DNA from: MGBC120314 sp964403785
GTDB lineage: Bacteria > Bacillota > Clostridia > Lachnospirales > Lachnospiraceae
DNA length: 24,098 nt
Assembly: GCA_964403785.1 (NCBI GenBank)
Contig: CAYOHM010000024.1
Span: 1-24,098 of the forward strand
Direction: 5' to 3'
This document shows, piece after piece, positions 16,253 through 23,938 of the stretch. Position numbers and translations under genes: made by a program. Numbering within the stretch: position 1 is the stretch's first letter; every line of letters starts with the position of its first letter. The notes beneath the pieces were generated by a model that searched no databases, had not been told where the DNA came from, and saw only the letters and a list, made by a program, of their open reading frames with translations.

Positions 16253-17074
16253 TTAGGCATCCTTCTTTTCTAAAATATTTCTTAATATTAAGATAATTAT
16301 TGCCATCAAAATCAATAATGCCGATACAGCAAATGCTCCCGTAAAATCATATCCCTGATAGAGCATCTCAATATGAAGCGGCAGCGTATTAGTCAAGCCC
16401 TTCAGATGACCGGACAAAACGGACACAGCTCCAAACTCTCCCATAGCTCTTGCTGAACAAAGCACCACACCAAATAAAAAAGCCCATCTGATATGCGGGA
16501 ATGTAATCTTTCGAAAAATCGTAAAACCATTCATTCCCATCAAAGCTGCTGCCTCTTCTTCGTCCGTTCCGATTGCATTTAAAACCGGAATAATCTCTCT
16601 TGAAATATATGGAAATGTAACAAAGATAGTTGCAAGGATAACACCCGGAACTGCAAATATAATTGAAATTCCAAGTTCATTTAACAGCGGATACAAAATG
16701 CTTTGTCTTCCGTAGGTTAACAGGAATACTAAGCCGGCAATAACCGGTGATACTGTTAACGGCAAATCTATCAGTGCCGAAATAACCTTCTTCCCTTTGA
16801 AATCAAATCTTGTCAGACACCACGCAGCACTTAATCCAAAAACAGTATTTACCGCCAATGCCCATACTGTTGCAATAATTGTGAGCTTCATTGCTTTTAA
16901 CGTATAAGTATCTGTTATTTCATCCCAAAATTTTCCTATTCCATCAGCAAGGGCTGTATAAATAATGTAAGCAAGCGGCAACACAAGCATAATCGTCAAA
17001 AACAATACGCATATTCCAATCATTAACCACTTAACAACCTTATTCTCTTTTTTCACCTGTGATGTTTTATCCAT
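16253..17074 (-). CDS. cysW: Sulfate ABC transporter permease
   Basis: This 273-residue integral membrane subunit has about six membrane segments and the permease EAA loop EEEAAALMGMNGFTIFRKIT, which docks the ATPase. CSARAMGEFGAVSVLSGH is typical of CysW. I chose ATG 17074 because AGAGGA lies 6 nt before it; the in-frame ATG at 17110 would overlap cysT and gives a run of basic residues not usual for the family. It pairs with CysT as a heterodimer. Confidence 0.94.
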   Translation of the reverse strand: MDKTSQVKKENKVVKWLMIGICVLFLTIMLVLPLAYIIYTALADGIGKFWDEITDTYTLKAMKLTIIATVWALAVNTVFGLSAAWCLTRFDFKGKKVISALIDLPLTVSPVIAGLVFLLTYGRQSILYPLLNELGISIIFAVPGVILATIFVTFPYISREIIPVLNAIGTDEEEAAALMGMNGFTIFRKITFPHIRWAFLFGVVLCSARAMGEFGAVSVLSGHLKGLTNTLPLHIEMLYQGYDFTGAFAVSALLILMAIIILILRNILEKKDA

Positions 17075-17087
17075 ATTCTTTCCTCTT

Positions 17088-17915
17088 TTACTTAACCTTC
17101 TTCGCAGCATTATACTGAATCACAGAATTAATCATAAGAATAACAAATGCTGTAATAAGCATAAGTAATGCTATAGAAGTTGCTGCCGTATAATCAAATT
17201 CCTGTAGTTTTGACATAATCAAAAGCGGAGCTATTTCCGTGTCAAACGGCTTGTTGCCGGCAATAAAGACCACGCTTCCATATTCTCCCAAACATCTGGC
17301 AAATGCCATTGTAAATCCACCCAGCAATGCCGGAAAAATTTCAGGAAAGATTACTTTTTTAAATGTATAGAATGGTGTTGCACCCAGAATTTCCATAGCT
17401 TCTTCATACGAGCCATCCAGCTTTTCCAACACAGGCTGAACACTTCTGACTACAAACGGTATTCCTACAAAGACCAACGCGAATACAATACCACTCTTGG
17501 TATATGCAATCTGAATCCCCATTTTGTCAAACACACTTCCAATCCAGCCATCCGTAGTCGTCAAATGGGTAAGTGCGATACCTGCAACTGCGGTTGGCAA
17601 CGCAAAAGGAAGTTCAATCATACCATCCATAATCTTCTTTCCGGGGAACTCATACCGCACAAGAACCCATGCCATAATCATCCCCATAACTGCATTTATT
17701 AGTGATGCAATAAATGCAGTAGAAATACTTACATAATATGCATACAGTACTCTCTTACCTAAAATAACACTAAAAAATTCAGCCGGGGATAATTTGGCAG
17801 AATATATTATCAGGGAACAAAGTGGAATGAGTACAATTACACTCAACATGGAAATCGTAATTCCTAATGTCAACCCAAAGCCCGGAATTACCCTCTTTTG
17901 TTTTGTCTTATTCAT
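17088..17915 (-). CDS. cysT: Sulfate ABC transporter permease
   Basis: This 275-residue permease partner of CysW begins MNKTKQKRVIPGFGLTLG, which lines up with the start of E. coli CysT, and has the EAA loop EEAMEILGATPFYTFKKVIF and ARCLGEYGSVVFIAGN. ATG 17915 overlaps the end of sbp by 8 bp and has no strong ribosome site, so it is probably translated by coupling to sbp. ATG 17939 is in frame (8 more residues) but has no better site. About six membrane spans are visible. Confidence 0.94.
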   Translation of the reverse strand: MNKTKQKRVIPGFGLTLGITISMLSVIVLIPLCSLIIYSAKLSPAEFFSVILGKRVLYAYYVSISTAFIASLINAVMGMIMAWVLVRYEFPGKKIMDGMIELPFALPTAVAGIALTHLTTTDGWIGSVFDKMGIQIAYTKSGIVFALVFVGIPFVVRSVQPVLEKLDGSYEEAMEILGATPFYTFKKVIFPEIFPALLGGFTMAFARCLGEYGSVVFIAGNKPFDTEIAPLLIMSKLQEFDYTAATSIALLMLITAFVILMINSVIQYNAAKKVK

Positions 17916-18960
17916 AAATGCTATCAAAGAAACCACCATCTACAAAATGTTTGTTGGTAGCTTCCTCCCATCCTCCAAAATATTCAATATCTACCAAATC
18001 AATATTCTTGACTATCCATCTTTTATTTTCCGAGATACCTTTGATTACTCTTTCTTTTCCATCTATTTCAAACTGAAGTGAAATTTCTTCATTAACCGGT
18101 CGATAATAATTCTCCGCAACTATTATCTGTGCCTCATCACTATATAAATAATTCAGGTATTCACTGGCTACAGCTTCGGTTTCATGCTTTTGTGCCATTT
18201 CATCCACAACAGCCACTGTAGGCTGGCACTTTATTGAGCTTGATGGAATCACAATTTCATATTCTCCCGGATATTCATTAAGGCTTAGGAAAGCTTCATT
18301 TTCCCATGCAATAAGCACATCGCCCTGCCCATTTTCTACAAAGGTGGTAGCTGAGGCTCTGGCTCCGGAATCCAGTACCAGTACATTCTCAAAAAGCTGC
18401 TTCATGGAACTTAGTATTTCTTCGTCACTTTGACCTTGTTTTTCAAAATAAGCCCAGGCAGCCAAATAATTCCACCTTGCTCCGCCGCTTGTTTTTGGAT
18501 TCGGCATAATAATATCCACGTCATCTCTTAACAAATCATCCCAATCCGCAATATTCTTCGGATTGCCGCTTCTTACCAAAAAAACAATGATAGAAGTATA
18601 CGGTGCTGACTGTTCAGGATATTCTTCCACAAAATCTTCATCAATCATTCCCGAATCAGCAATAGCTCTGATATCCTGTTCTAATGCCAAGGTAACTACA
18701 TCCGCTTCCAATCCATTGGAAACTTCCAATGCCTGTTTTCCGGACCCTCCATGGGACTGAATAACCTCAATATCCGTTCCGCTTATGTCTTTCCAATGCT
18801 CTTTAAACAGTTTATTATAGCTTTCATACAATTCTCTTGTAGCATCATAAGAAACATTGATTATGTAATCTCTCTTGGCATTTGCACAGCCTGTACACAA
18901 ACTAATCAATATGAACGAAGCCATAAAGCCTAATATTTTTTTATTATATTTTATTGACAT
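17908..18960 (-). CDS. sbp: Sulfate-binding lipoprotein of the ABC transporter
   Basis: This 350-residue extracytoplasmic binding protein has a short basic N terminus, a hydrophobic segment and a likely lipidation cysteine C25 (LISLCTGCANA). The -3 position is Cys rather than the usual Leu, so the lipobox is slightly unusual. NVSYDATRELYESYN and QSHGGSGKQALEV are hallmark Sbp/CysP segments, and NPKTSGGARWNYLAAW is the usual anion-binding helix start. It captures sulfate and delivers it to CysTWA. It is the first gene of the sulfate operon, after a 17-bp palindrome 20-36 nt upstream of the ATG. Thiosulfate specificity cannot be excluded. Confidence 0.95.
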   Translation of the reverse strand: MSIKYNKKILGFMASFILISLCTGCANAKRDYIINVSYDATRELYESYNKLFKEHWKDISGTDIEVIQSHGGSGKQALEVSNGLEADVVTLALEQDIRAIADSGMIDEDFVEEYPEQSAPYTSIIVFLVRSGNPKNIADWDDLLRDDVDIIMPNPKTSGGARWNYLAAWAYFEKQGQSDEEILSSMKQLFENVLVLDSGARASATTFVENGQGDVLIAWENEAFLSLNEYPGEYEIVIPSSSIKCQPTVAVVDEMAQKHETEAVASEYLNYLYSDEAQIIVAENYYRPVNEEISLQFEIDGKERVIKGISENKRWIVKNIDLVDIEYFGGWEEATNKHFVDGGFFDSIYE

Positions 18961-18979
18961 TCAGCCATTCCTACCTATT

Positions 18980-18996
18980 CCTACTATTTCAGTAGG
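18980..18996. promoter_or_regulatory. Rrf2-type palindromic operator upstream of sbp
   Basis: CCTACT-atttc-AGTAGG is a perfect 6-bp inverted repeat with a 5-nt centre, 20 nt before the sbp start. The same pattern lies at the cysK promoter. It resembles IscR/CymR-class sites (TACT..AGTA core), the Rrf2 regulators that control cysteine and iron-sulfur genes in Firmicutes. The regulator gene is not in the window. I see no good -10/-35 for sbp upstream of it. Confidence 0.6.
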
Positions 18997-19001
18997 TTTT
19001 T

Positions 19002-19038
19002 AAAAAATTTATTTCCGCACTATACATGCGGAAATAAA
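19002..19038 (-). terminator. Rho-independent terminator of cysK
   Basis: TTTATTTCCGCA (19008-19019) pairs perfectly over 12 bp with TGCGGAAATAAA (19027-19038) around a 7-nt loop. On the minus strand the stem is followed by a T-run. It lies 18 bp after the cysK stop and just before the sbp operator. Confidence 0.85.
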
Positions 19039-19056
19039 TCAATGCTTCATATTATT

Positions 19057-19992
19057 CTACTTAGTAAATAAAGATGTTGATAAATAGCGGTCCCCTGAAT
19101 CAGGTAACAAAGCTACTATCGTCTTTCCTTTATTCTCAGGTCTGGCTGCCAATATAGTCGCAGCTTTAAGAGCAGCACCGGAAGAAATACCTACAAGAAT
19201 TCCTTCAGTTACTGCAAACTTTCTTCCTTGTTCAAATGCATCATCATTTTCAATCGGAAGTATCTCGTCATAAATTGCCGTATTCAGCACCTCAGGCACA
19301 AATCCTGCACCAATACCCTGAATCTTGTGCGGACCAGGAGTTCCCTTAGAAAGAACCGGACTTCCGGCAGGTTCAACAGCAACAATCTGTACATTCGGAT
19401 TCTGTGATTTTAAATATTCACCAATACCGGTAATGCTGCCGCCTGTTCCAACACCGGCAACAAAAATATCAACCTTGCCATCTGTCTGTTTCCAAATCTC
19501 AGGACCTGTAGTTTCTCTATGAACCTTTGGATTAGCCGGATTAGAGAACTGCCCAAGGATATAAGAGCCAGGAGTCTCCCTATGGATTTCTTCTGCTTTT
19601 TCAATTGCACCCTTCATTCCCTTTAAGCCCTCAGTAAGAACTATTTGTGCACCATATGCTTTTAACAAATTTCTTCTCTCAATACTCATTGTATCCGGAA
19701 GAGTTAACACTGCCTTGTATCCCTTTGCTGCAGCAACTAATGCAAGTCCTATTCCTGTATTACCACTGGTTGGTTCAATAATCGTCGCACCCGGTTTTAT
19801 CAAGCCCTTCTGCTCTGCATCTTCCACCATTGAAAGAGCAATACGATCCTTTACCGAACCAGCCGGATTCAAATATTCGAGTTTTGCAAGAATTACCGCA
19901 TCAGTTATTCCTGTTGCCTTCTCATAATTGTTTAATCTTAACATTGGTGTATTACCGATTAATTCTACTGCACTTTGCTTAATTTCTGACAT
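19057..19992 (-). CDS. cysK: Cysteine synthase A (O-acetylserine sulfhydrylase)
   Basis: The 311-residue fold-type II PLP enzyme makes cysteine from O-acetylserine and sulfide. PLP lysine K48 sits in LNPAGSVKDRIAL. PTSGNTGIGLA (74-84) is the substrate loop and GTGGSITGIG (182-191) binds the PLP phosphate. Length is that of CysK, and it lacks the features of the carrier-dependent CysM of mycobacteria. It is a single-gene transcript: own TTGACA promoter with operator, own terminator. GGAGAG precedes the ATG. In Bacillus, CysK also acts as the partner that activates CymR, so it may feed back on the operators seen here; that is inference. Confidence 0.96.
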   Translation of the reverse strand: MSEIKQSAVELIGNTPMLRLNNYEKATGITDAVILAKLEYLNPAGSVKDRIALSMVEDAEQKGLIKPGATIIEPTSGNTGIGLALVAAAKGYKAVLTLPDTMSIERRNLLKAYGAQIVLTEGLKGMKGAIEKAEEIHRETPGSYILGQFSNPANPKVHRETTGPEIWKQTDGKVDIFVAGVGTGGSITGIGEYLKSQNPNVQIVAVEPAGSPVLSKGTPGPHKIQGIGAGFVPEVLNTAIYDEILPIENDDAFEQGRKFAVTEGILVGISSGAALKAATILAARPENKGKTIVALLPDSGDRYLSTSLFTK

Positions 19993-20072
19993 ATCTTTTT
20001 CTCTCCATTCTTTTTCTTATCCGGTAAAAAATAAAACACTGACAGGCGCTCCATTGCACCCTTCCCACTTTC

Positions 20073-20089
20073 CCTACTGCTTTAATAGG
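20073..20089. promoter_or_regulatory. Rrf2-type operator at the cysK transcription start
   Basis: CCTACT-gcttt-AATAGG has the same half-sites and the same 5-nt centre as the sbp copy, with one mismatch from a perfect palindrome. It abuts the -10 box of the cysK promoter, so a bound protein would block initiation. Confidence 0.6.
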
Positions 20090-20118
20090 ATATTAGCATG
20101 TCAGATATATATTGTCAA
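20090..20118 (-). promoter_or_regulatory. cysK promoter
   Basis: Minus strand: consensus -35 TTGACA (20118-20113), 17-bp spacer, extended -10 TGC-TAATAT (box 20095-20090). The predicted start is near 20083, inside the operator. The leader to the ATG is about 90 nt and shows no T-box or S-box hallmarks. Confidence 0.8.
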
Positions 20119-20181
20119 TATTTTTAGCAAACGCATCACATTCGTCTTAAGCTCGTTAGAATTTGTTTTCTTTCCCATATA

Positions 20182-22050
20182 TTATAATTCCTTGTATTCT
20201 CCCATGCATTCTTTTATCAGTGCAAGGAAGCGTTCACCATACTTATTGAATTTGTTCTCGCCTACACCGGAAACGTTAAGCATTTCGCTCTTTGACATAG
20301 GTACTTTTACTGCCATATCTATCAATGTCTTATCACTGAAAATGATGTACGGCGGCATACTTTCTTCCCTGGCAATCTCAAGGCGAAGCTCCCTAAATTT
20401 ATCAAACAGTTTAAATCCGGCAGATGTAAGAGCCTCCTTACCATTTGATTTTTTCTTGGTTTTTTCAGCCCTTTGAGGAAGCTTGTCCTCGTCAGTAATT
20501 TTTACCAGCACCTTTGTTTCAGGGTTCTTTAATTCAGTGATATCCCCCATTTTAAGTACCTGATAATCGCCTACCAGAAGATACCCTTCCAGTACCAGCT
20601 GTTCTACCAATCTTCTTAACAGATTCTTATTTATTGCAGCAAGCACACCGTATGATTTATAAGTTACCGCACCTATTTCCTCAAGTCTTGCTGTTTTCGC
20701 TCCGGCAACCGTATCGATGATAATATTCCTGCCATACCTGCCCTTAGCTTCATAAACACAGTTGATAATCTGCTTTGCCGCGTCAGTCATATCTAAAGTT
20801 TCAAACTCTCTCAGACAATTGCCGCAATCTTCACAAGGTTTCTCGGGATTTTCTCCAAAGTATTTCAAAATATAATTGCGCAGACATTCCGTCGTATAGC
20901 AATACCTTTCCATGGTCTGCAAACGCTGTATATCACGCTCTTTGACAGTTTCTATGTCAATGGAGTCCATCTCCGTCATTTCCTTGTGTTCCAACAAATA
21001 TCTGTTAATGACAATATCCTGTGGCGAAAATAAAAGTATACACTTGGAGTCCAAGCCATCTCGCCCGGCTCTTCCCGCTTCCTGATAATAATTTTCCATG
21101 CTCTGCGGCATATTATAGTGAATAACAAATCTGACATTGGATTTATCTATTCCCATTCCAAAAGCATTTGTTGCAACTACAATACTTATATAATCGAATA
21201 CAAAATCATCCTGCATTTTCTTTCTCTGGACAGGTCCCATTCCGGCATGATACTTTGCTACCGAAACACCTCTGCCCTTTAAAAGTTCATAAAGACTGTC
21301 GACATTCTTCCTTGTGGCACAGTAGACTATTCCACTCTCTCCGGGATGCTTTAATATATAATCAACAACATACTTATCCTTGTCCTTTGGCTTATCTACT
21401 TGGAAAAAGAGATTATCCCGATCAAAACCGGTTACTAAGACATATGGATTATTAAGCCCCAACGTGCAAACTATATCTTCTTGGACTGTTTTTGTCGCGG
21501 TAGCTGTGAATGCACTCAAAATTGGTCTTTTTTCCAACATTTTTACGAACTCTACGATTTTCATATAGCTCGGACGAAAATCCTGTCCCCACTGAGAAAT
21601 ACAATGTGCTTCATCCACTGTCACCATTGAAATCTGCACATTGCGCGCCAAATCAATGAAGCCCTCAGTAACAAGACGTTCCGGGGCCACATAAATGATT
21701 TTGTATAAGCCTTGTCTGGCATTTCTTACTGTTTCACACAATTCACTTTCAGACAGGGAACTATTAATGAATGCCGCTGAAACACCGGCTTCATTTAAAG
21801 CCTTTACTTGATCCTGCATAAGCGAAATAAGCGGTGAAACAACCAGTGTAATCCCCGGCAGCACCATCGCCGGAATTTGATAACACACTGACTTTCCGGC
21901 GCCTGTCGGCATAACAGCAAACGCATCTCTTCCTGACAGTATGCTGTCAATTACCTGCTTCTGTCCCGGTCTAAAAGAATCGTAGCCAAACAGAACCTTT
22001 AATGCTTCTTCCGGTGTACTGTATCGTTTATCATCGAGAATCTCGCTCAT
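20182..22050 (-). CDS. recQ: ATP-dependent DNA helicase RecQ
   Basis: This 622-residue 3'-5' helicase has the full RecQ layout: motif 0 FGYDSFRPGQ (21-30), Walker A PTGAGKS (48-54), DEAH (146-149) followed by CISQWGQDFRP, and motif VI YYQEAGRAGRDG. The RQC zinc-binding cysteines lie in CYTTECLRNY and CEDCGNC near residues 390-420, and a C-terminal HRDC domain runs from about 545 to 622. It acts in recombination repair and restart of forks. Its ATG overlaps the bcp stop by one base (TAATG), so it is co-translated with the peroxiredoxin. No link to sulfur metabolism is apparent. Confidence 0.97.
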   Translation of the reverse strand: MSEILDDKRYSTPEEALKVLFGYDSFRPGQKQVIDSILSGRDAFAVMPTGAGKSVCYQIPAMVLPGITLVVSPLISLMQDQVKALNEAGVSAAFINSSLSESELCETVRNARQGLYKIIYVAPERLVTEGFIDLARNVQISMVTVDEAHCISQWGQDFRPSYMKIVEFVKMLEKRPILSAFTATATKTVQEDIVCTLGLNNPYVLVTGFDRDNLFFQVDKPKDKDKYVVDYILKHPGESGIVYCATRKNVDSLYELLKGRGVSVAKYHAGMGPVQRKKMQDDFVFDYISIVVATNAFGMGIDKSNVRFVIHYNMPQSMENYYQEAGRAGRDGLDSKCILLFSPQDIVINRYLLEHKEMTEMDSIDIETVKERDIQRLQTMERYCYTTECLRNYILKYFGENPEKPCEDCGNCLREFETLDMTDAAKQIINCVYEAKGRYGRNIIIDTVAGAKTARLEEIGAVTYKSYGVLAAINKNLLRRLVEQLVLEGYLLVGDYQVLKMGDITELKNPETKVLVKITDEDKLPQRAEKTKKKSNGKEALTSAGFKLFDKFRELRLEIAREESMPPYIIFSDKTLIDMAVKVPMSKSEMLNVSGVGENKFNKYGERFLALIKECMGEYKEL

Positions 22051-22502
22051 TACAATTCACCCAGCATCTTTTCAGGATCTTCTGCAGCCTTTACCTTATC
22101 ATTCGCTTTTACAATGATTCCTTTCTCGTCAATCAGGTATGTAGTACGAACCACGCCCATGGAAACCTTTCCGTAGTTTTTCTTTTCCTTCCAGACATCA
22201 TAGGCTTCTATTACTTTGCGTTCCGGATCTGACAGCAAAGTAAATGCCAGCCCATATTTTTCTTCAAACTTTTTATGCGAAGCAACCGTATCCTTGCTCA
22301 CTCCAAGAACAACTGCCCCTTTTTCCTGAAACTGCGGATACCTTTCAGAGAATCCGCATGCCTGCTTCGTGCAGCCCGGCGTGTTGTCCTTCGGATAAAA
22401 ATACAGGATAACCTTCTTTCCCTTATATTCCTCGAGAGTATGAATAACTCCGTTCTGGTCCGGCAGCTCAAATGCCGGCGCTTTTGTTCCTACTTCCAAC
22501 AT
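22050..22502 (-). CDS. bcp: Thiol peroxidase of the Bcp/PrxQ family
   Basis: The 150-residue peroxiredoxin has YPKDNTPGCTKQACGF, with peroxidatic C44 and a second cysteine C49 five residues on, which is the atypical two-cysteine arrangement of Bcp/PrxQ. It reduces hydrogen peroxide and organic peroxides with electrons from thioredoxin. GAGGTG lies 7 nt before ATG 22502. It is the first gene of a pair with recQ. The upstream gap of 59 bp shows no clear promoter. Confidence 0.95.
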   Translation of the reverse strand: MLEVGTKAPAFELPDQNGVIHTLEEYKGKKVILYFYPKDNTPGCTKQACGFSERYPQFQEKGAVVLGVSKDTVASHKKFEEKYGLAFTLLSDPERKVIEAYDVWKEKKNYGKVSMGVVRTTYLIDEKGIIVKANDKVKAAEDPEKMLGEL

Positions 22503-22561
22503 TTCTTTTCACCTCGTAAATTTAATACAAATCAGCAGCTATCAGTTTGCTTATTAATATT

Positions 22562-23230
22562 TTATCCCCAAAAATTGTATCTGCTATTTGAGTATGAGGA
22601 ATAGTTCTTGCCAGTCGAATTATACTGGCTCGACATACTTTCCAGATAGGATTCCGCATTATTTGCCACCCGGCTCGCAATATAGCCTGTCTTTGCAGAA
22701 AAACCGGAAGTACTTCCCAGCACTTTCTCCAGAGTATCAATATCTGCCTCATCAAACTTGCTCTCATCCAGACTTAAATATCCATCCTTGTCTGTATAAA
22801 TGCCTATGAGGTTCAAGCCCTCTTTTTCATTGCTATAAACTTCCCCAAGCATCTGCTTATAATAGGCATTCAGAGAAGAATCGGATTTGCCCAGCTTTTC
22901 CAGCATATCATTATAATCAGAAAGCAGCTCTTTTGCCTGTTTCTTCACAGCCTCAGTGTCTTCGTTTTTCCTTGCCTGCGCATAAATATTATCGTCCTTC
23001 TCAGAAGTTAAAACCGACGCAGCGTCTTCCAATTCATCTGCAGACTTCTCCAGCTGTTCATAAGAACTTTTTTGTACGGTATCCGTCGTTGACTTTTTAC
23101 TTAATGCGTCCAAAAGACTATTATCCGTTGTACTGTCGTCGCCATCAATATAATTCAGCAGGGACGTATTATTGATTGGCAGCCCTGCTTCCCTTGCCGA
23201 CTCATTTAACATCTGCGTTGTTATTCTCAT
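22562..23230 (-). CDS. FliD C-terminal-like protein, probably flagellum-related
   Basis: The 222-residue protein has no signal peptide. It starts MRITTQMLNESAREAGLP, which recalls the first residues of flagellin and hook proteins (MRIT-type starts). Then come a Ser/Asp-rich linker, a predicted helical, charged stretch (about 55-115), and a C-terminal part with LIGIYTDKDGYLSLDESKF and GFSAKTGYIASR, resembling the end of the flagellar cap protein FliD. Full FliD is several hundred residues longer, so this is a stand-alone or shortened relative. I chose ATG 23230 because AAAGGGG lies 5 nt upstream; the in-frame ATG at 23248 lacks this. A sigma-D-like promoter upstream fits. The exact function is unknown. 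Confidence 0.7.
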   Translation of the reverse strand: MRITTQMLNESAREAGLPINNTSLLNYIDGDDSTTDNSLLDALSKKSTTDTVQKSSYEQLEKSADELEDAASVLTSEKDDNIYAQARKNEDTEAVKKQAKELLSDYNDMLEKLGKSDSSLNAYYKQMLGEVYSNEKEGLNLIGIYTDKDGYLSLDESKFDEADIDTLEKVLGSTSGFSAKTGYIASRVANNAESYLESMSSQYNSTGKNYSSYSNSRYNFWG

Positions 23231-23283
23231 AATTACCCCTTTCCACATCCACTACGATATTTATCATATATTCTATATTTTCT

Positions 23284-23310
23284 TTATCGGTACGATGACA
23301 TATTTTATTA
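23284..23310 (-). promoter_or_regulatory. Candidate sigma-D (flagellar, sigma-28) promoter
   Basis: Minus strand: TAAT (23310-23307), 15-nt spacer, ACCGATAA (23291-23284). The consensus is TAAA-N15-GCCGATAA, so 10 of 12 positions match at the right spacing. It lies about 55 nt before the FliD-like gene. Confidence 0.5.
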
Positions 23311-23333
23311 AGTTTATCAAAACATAAAATCCT

Positions 23334-23720
23334 TTACCACAAATCATATAATTTCATGGTTTCAGCATTTCTGTACTCGTGTTTTTCATAATATCCAATG
23401 AGTTTTCCGGCGTCCCTGAGTGCCACCATATATACATCTTTATTCTGCTTATCATTGTGAAATGTATAAACAATATTATGACTCTCATCCTGTGAAAACC
23501 AGTCAACCACACGGCGTATCTTTTCCTGGGATTCCGGATTATGGCAATCCAGCAAACTGGCGCCAACCAGCTTGCCTCCTCCCCTCTTACCATAATATTG
23601 CTCTGCTGCCGGATTCATATAGATAATCTCGTGCTTCAGATTACACATTACAACAGCAGCTCTGTCCTGGTCTGCCATACTCTTATAAAAGCTCTCATTT
23701 ATCTTTGTATTCTTTTCCAT
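23334..23720 (-). CDS. Small single-domain PAS protein
   Basis: The 128-residue protein is almost entirely one PAS fold: NLKHEIIYMNPAAEQYYGK is the characteristic N-terminal strand and helix, and the later GKLVGASLLDCH and DVYMVALRDAGKLIGYYE give the sheet. There is no output domain such as kinase, GGDEF or helix-turn-helix, and no membrane segment. It may bind a small ligand or cofactor and act by contacting another protein. AGGTGGTG lies upstream of the ATG, and an extended -10 TGG-TAGAAT (box 23753-23748) is the likely promoter. It reads away from mepA, sharing a 218-bp intergenic region. Confidence 0.75.
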   Translation of the reverse strand: MEKNTKINESFYKSMADQDRAAVVMCNLKHEIIYMNPAAEQYYGKRGGGKLVGASLLDCHNPESQEKIRRVVDWFSQDESHNIVYTFHNDKQNKDVYMVALRDAGKLIGYYEKHEYRNAETMKLYDLW

Positions 23721-23747
23721 AACTTAAATTCACCACCTGTTTTTCAT

Positions 23748-23756
23748 ATTCTACCA
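23748..23756 (-). promoter_or_regulatory. Candidate extended -10 promoter for the PAS gene
   Basis: TGG-TAGAAT on the minus strand, 28 nt before the ATG, with no clear -35 box. Confidence 0.4.
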
Positions 23757-23787
23757 TATTTCGATTCATCCTTCCATAAAATTTCAT

Positions 23788-23816
23788 TTGAAATTTTTAA
23801 ATAAATGTGCTAACAT
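23788..23816 (+). promoter_or_regulatory. mepA promoter
   Basis: TTGAAA (23788-23793), 17-bp spacer, extended -10 TGC-TAACAT (box 23811-23816). The predicted start near 23822 puts the riboswitch-like structure at the very 5' end of the transcript. Confidence 0.7.
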
Positions 23817-23819
23817 TTG

Positions 23820-23874
23820 GATAATCGCGTAGCCGAAAGGTGCAAGTCCAGATTATGGATTTGCACCTTTTTTT
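23820..23874 (+). promoter_or_regulatory. Candidate guanidine-IV (mepA motif) riboswitch
   Basis: The leader starts with ATAATC (23821-23826), which can pair with GATTAT (23851-23856), enclosing GTAGCCGAAAGGTGCAAGTC. GATTAT is also the loop of a strong terminator hairpin, and the upstream arm of that hairpin lies inside the enclosed segment, so the two folds should compete. The mepA motif is known from Clostridia upstream of MATE genes and acts as a transcriptional ON switch for guanidine. Position, size and partner gene fit; I recall the motif but cannot score it against a covariance model here. Confidence 0.7.
23836..23874 (+). terminator. Regulated terminator in the mepA leader
   Basis: AAAGGTGCAAGTCC (23836-23849) pairs with GGATTTGCACCTTT (23857-23870) with one G-U pair, loop AGATTAT, then further Ts. 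It ends 65 bp before the ATG, so it should stop transcription unless the alternative fold forms. Confidence 0.85.
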
Positions 23875-23938
23875 GCGGTTAGGTTGTGGCAGCTTTCCTC
23901 AAAAAGACTCCTATCAAAAACAGGAGGTTCAATTTAAA

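Noticed and set aside
19993..20072. S-box, T-box or other riboswitch in the cysK leader
   Set aside because: The roughly 90-nt leader shows no T-box sequence, specifier loop, SAM-box core or terminator before the gene; an operator at the start site explains control better.
19928..20476. A 182-codon open frame on the plus strand
   Set aside because: It is antisense to the cysK start, the cysK promoter and the conserved HRDC end of recQ, has no ribosome site or family resemblance, and its amino-acid mix is that of a reversed coding strand.
22522..22767. An 81-codon minus-strand frame overlapping the FliD-like gene
   Set aside because: It lies in another frame of a better-supported gene, has odd composition (many Trp and Arg) and no ribosome site.
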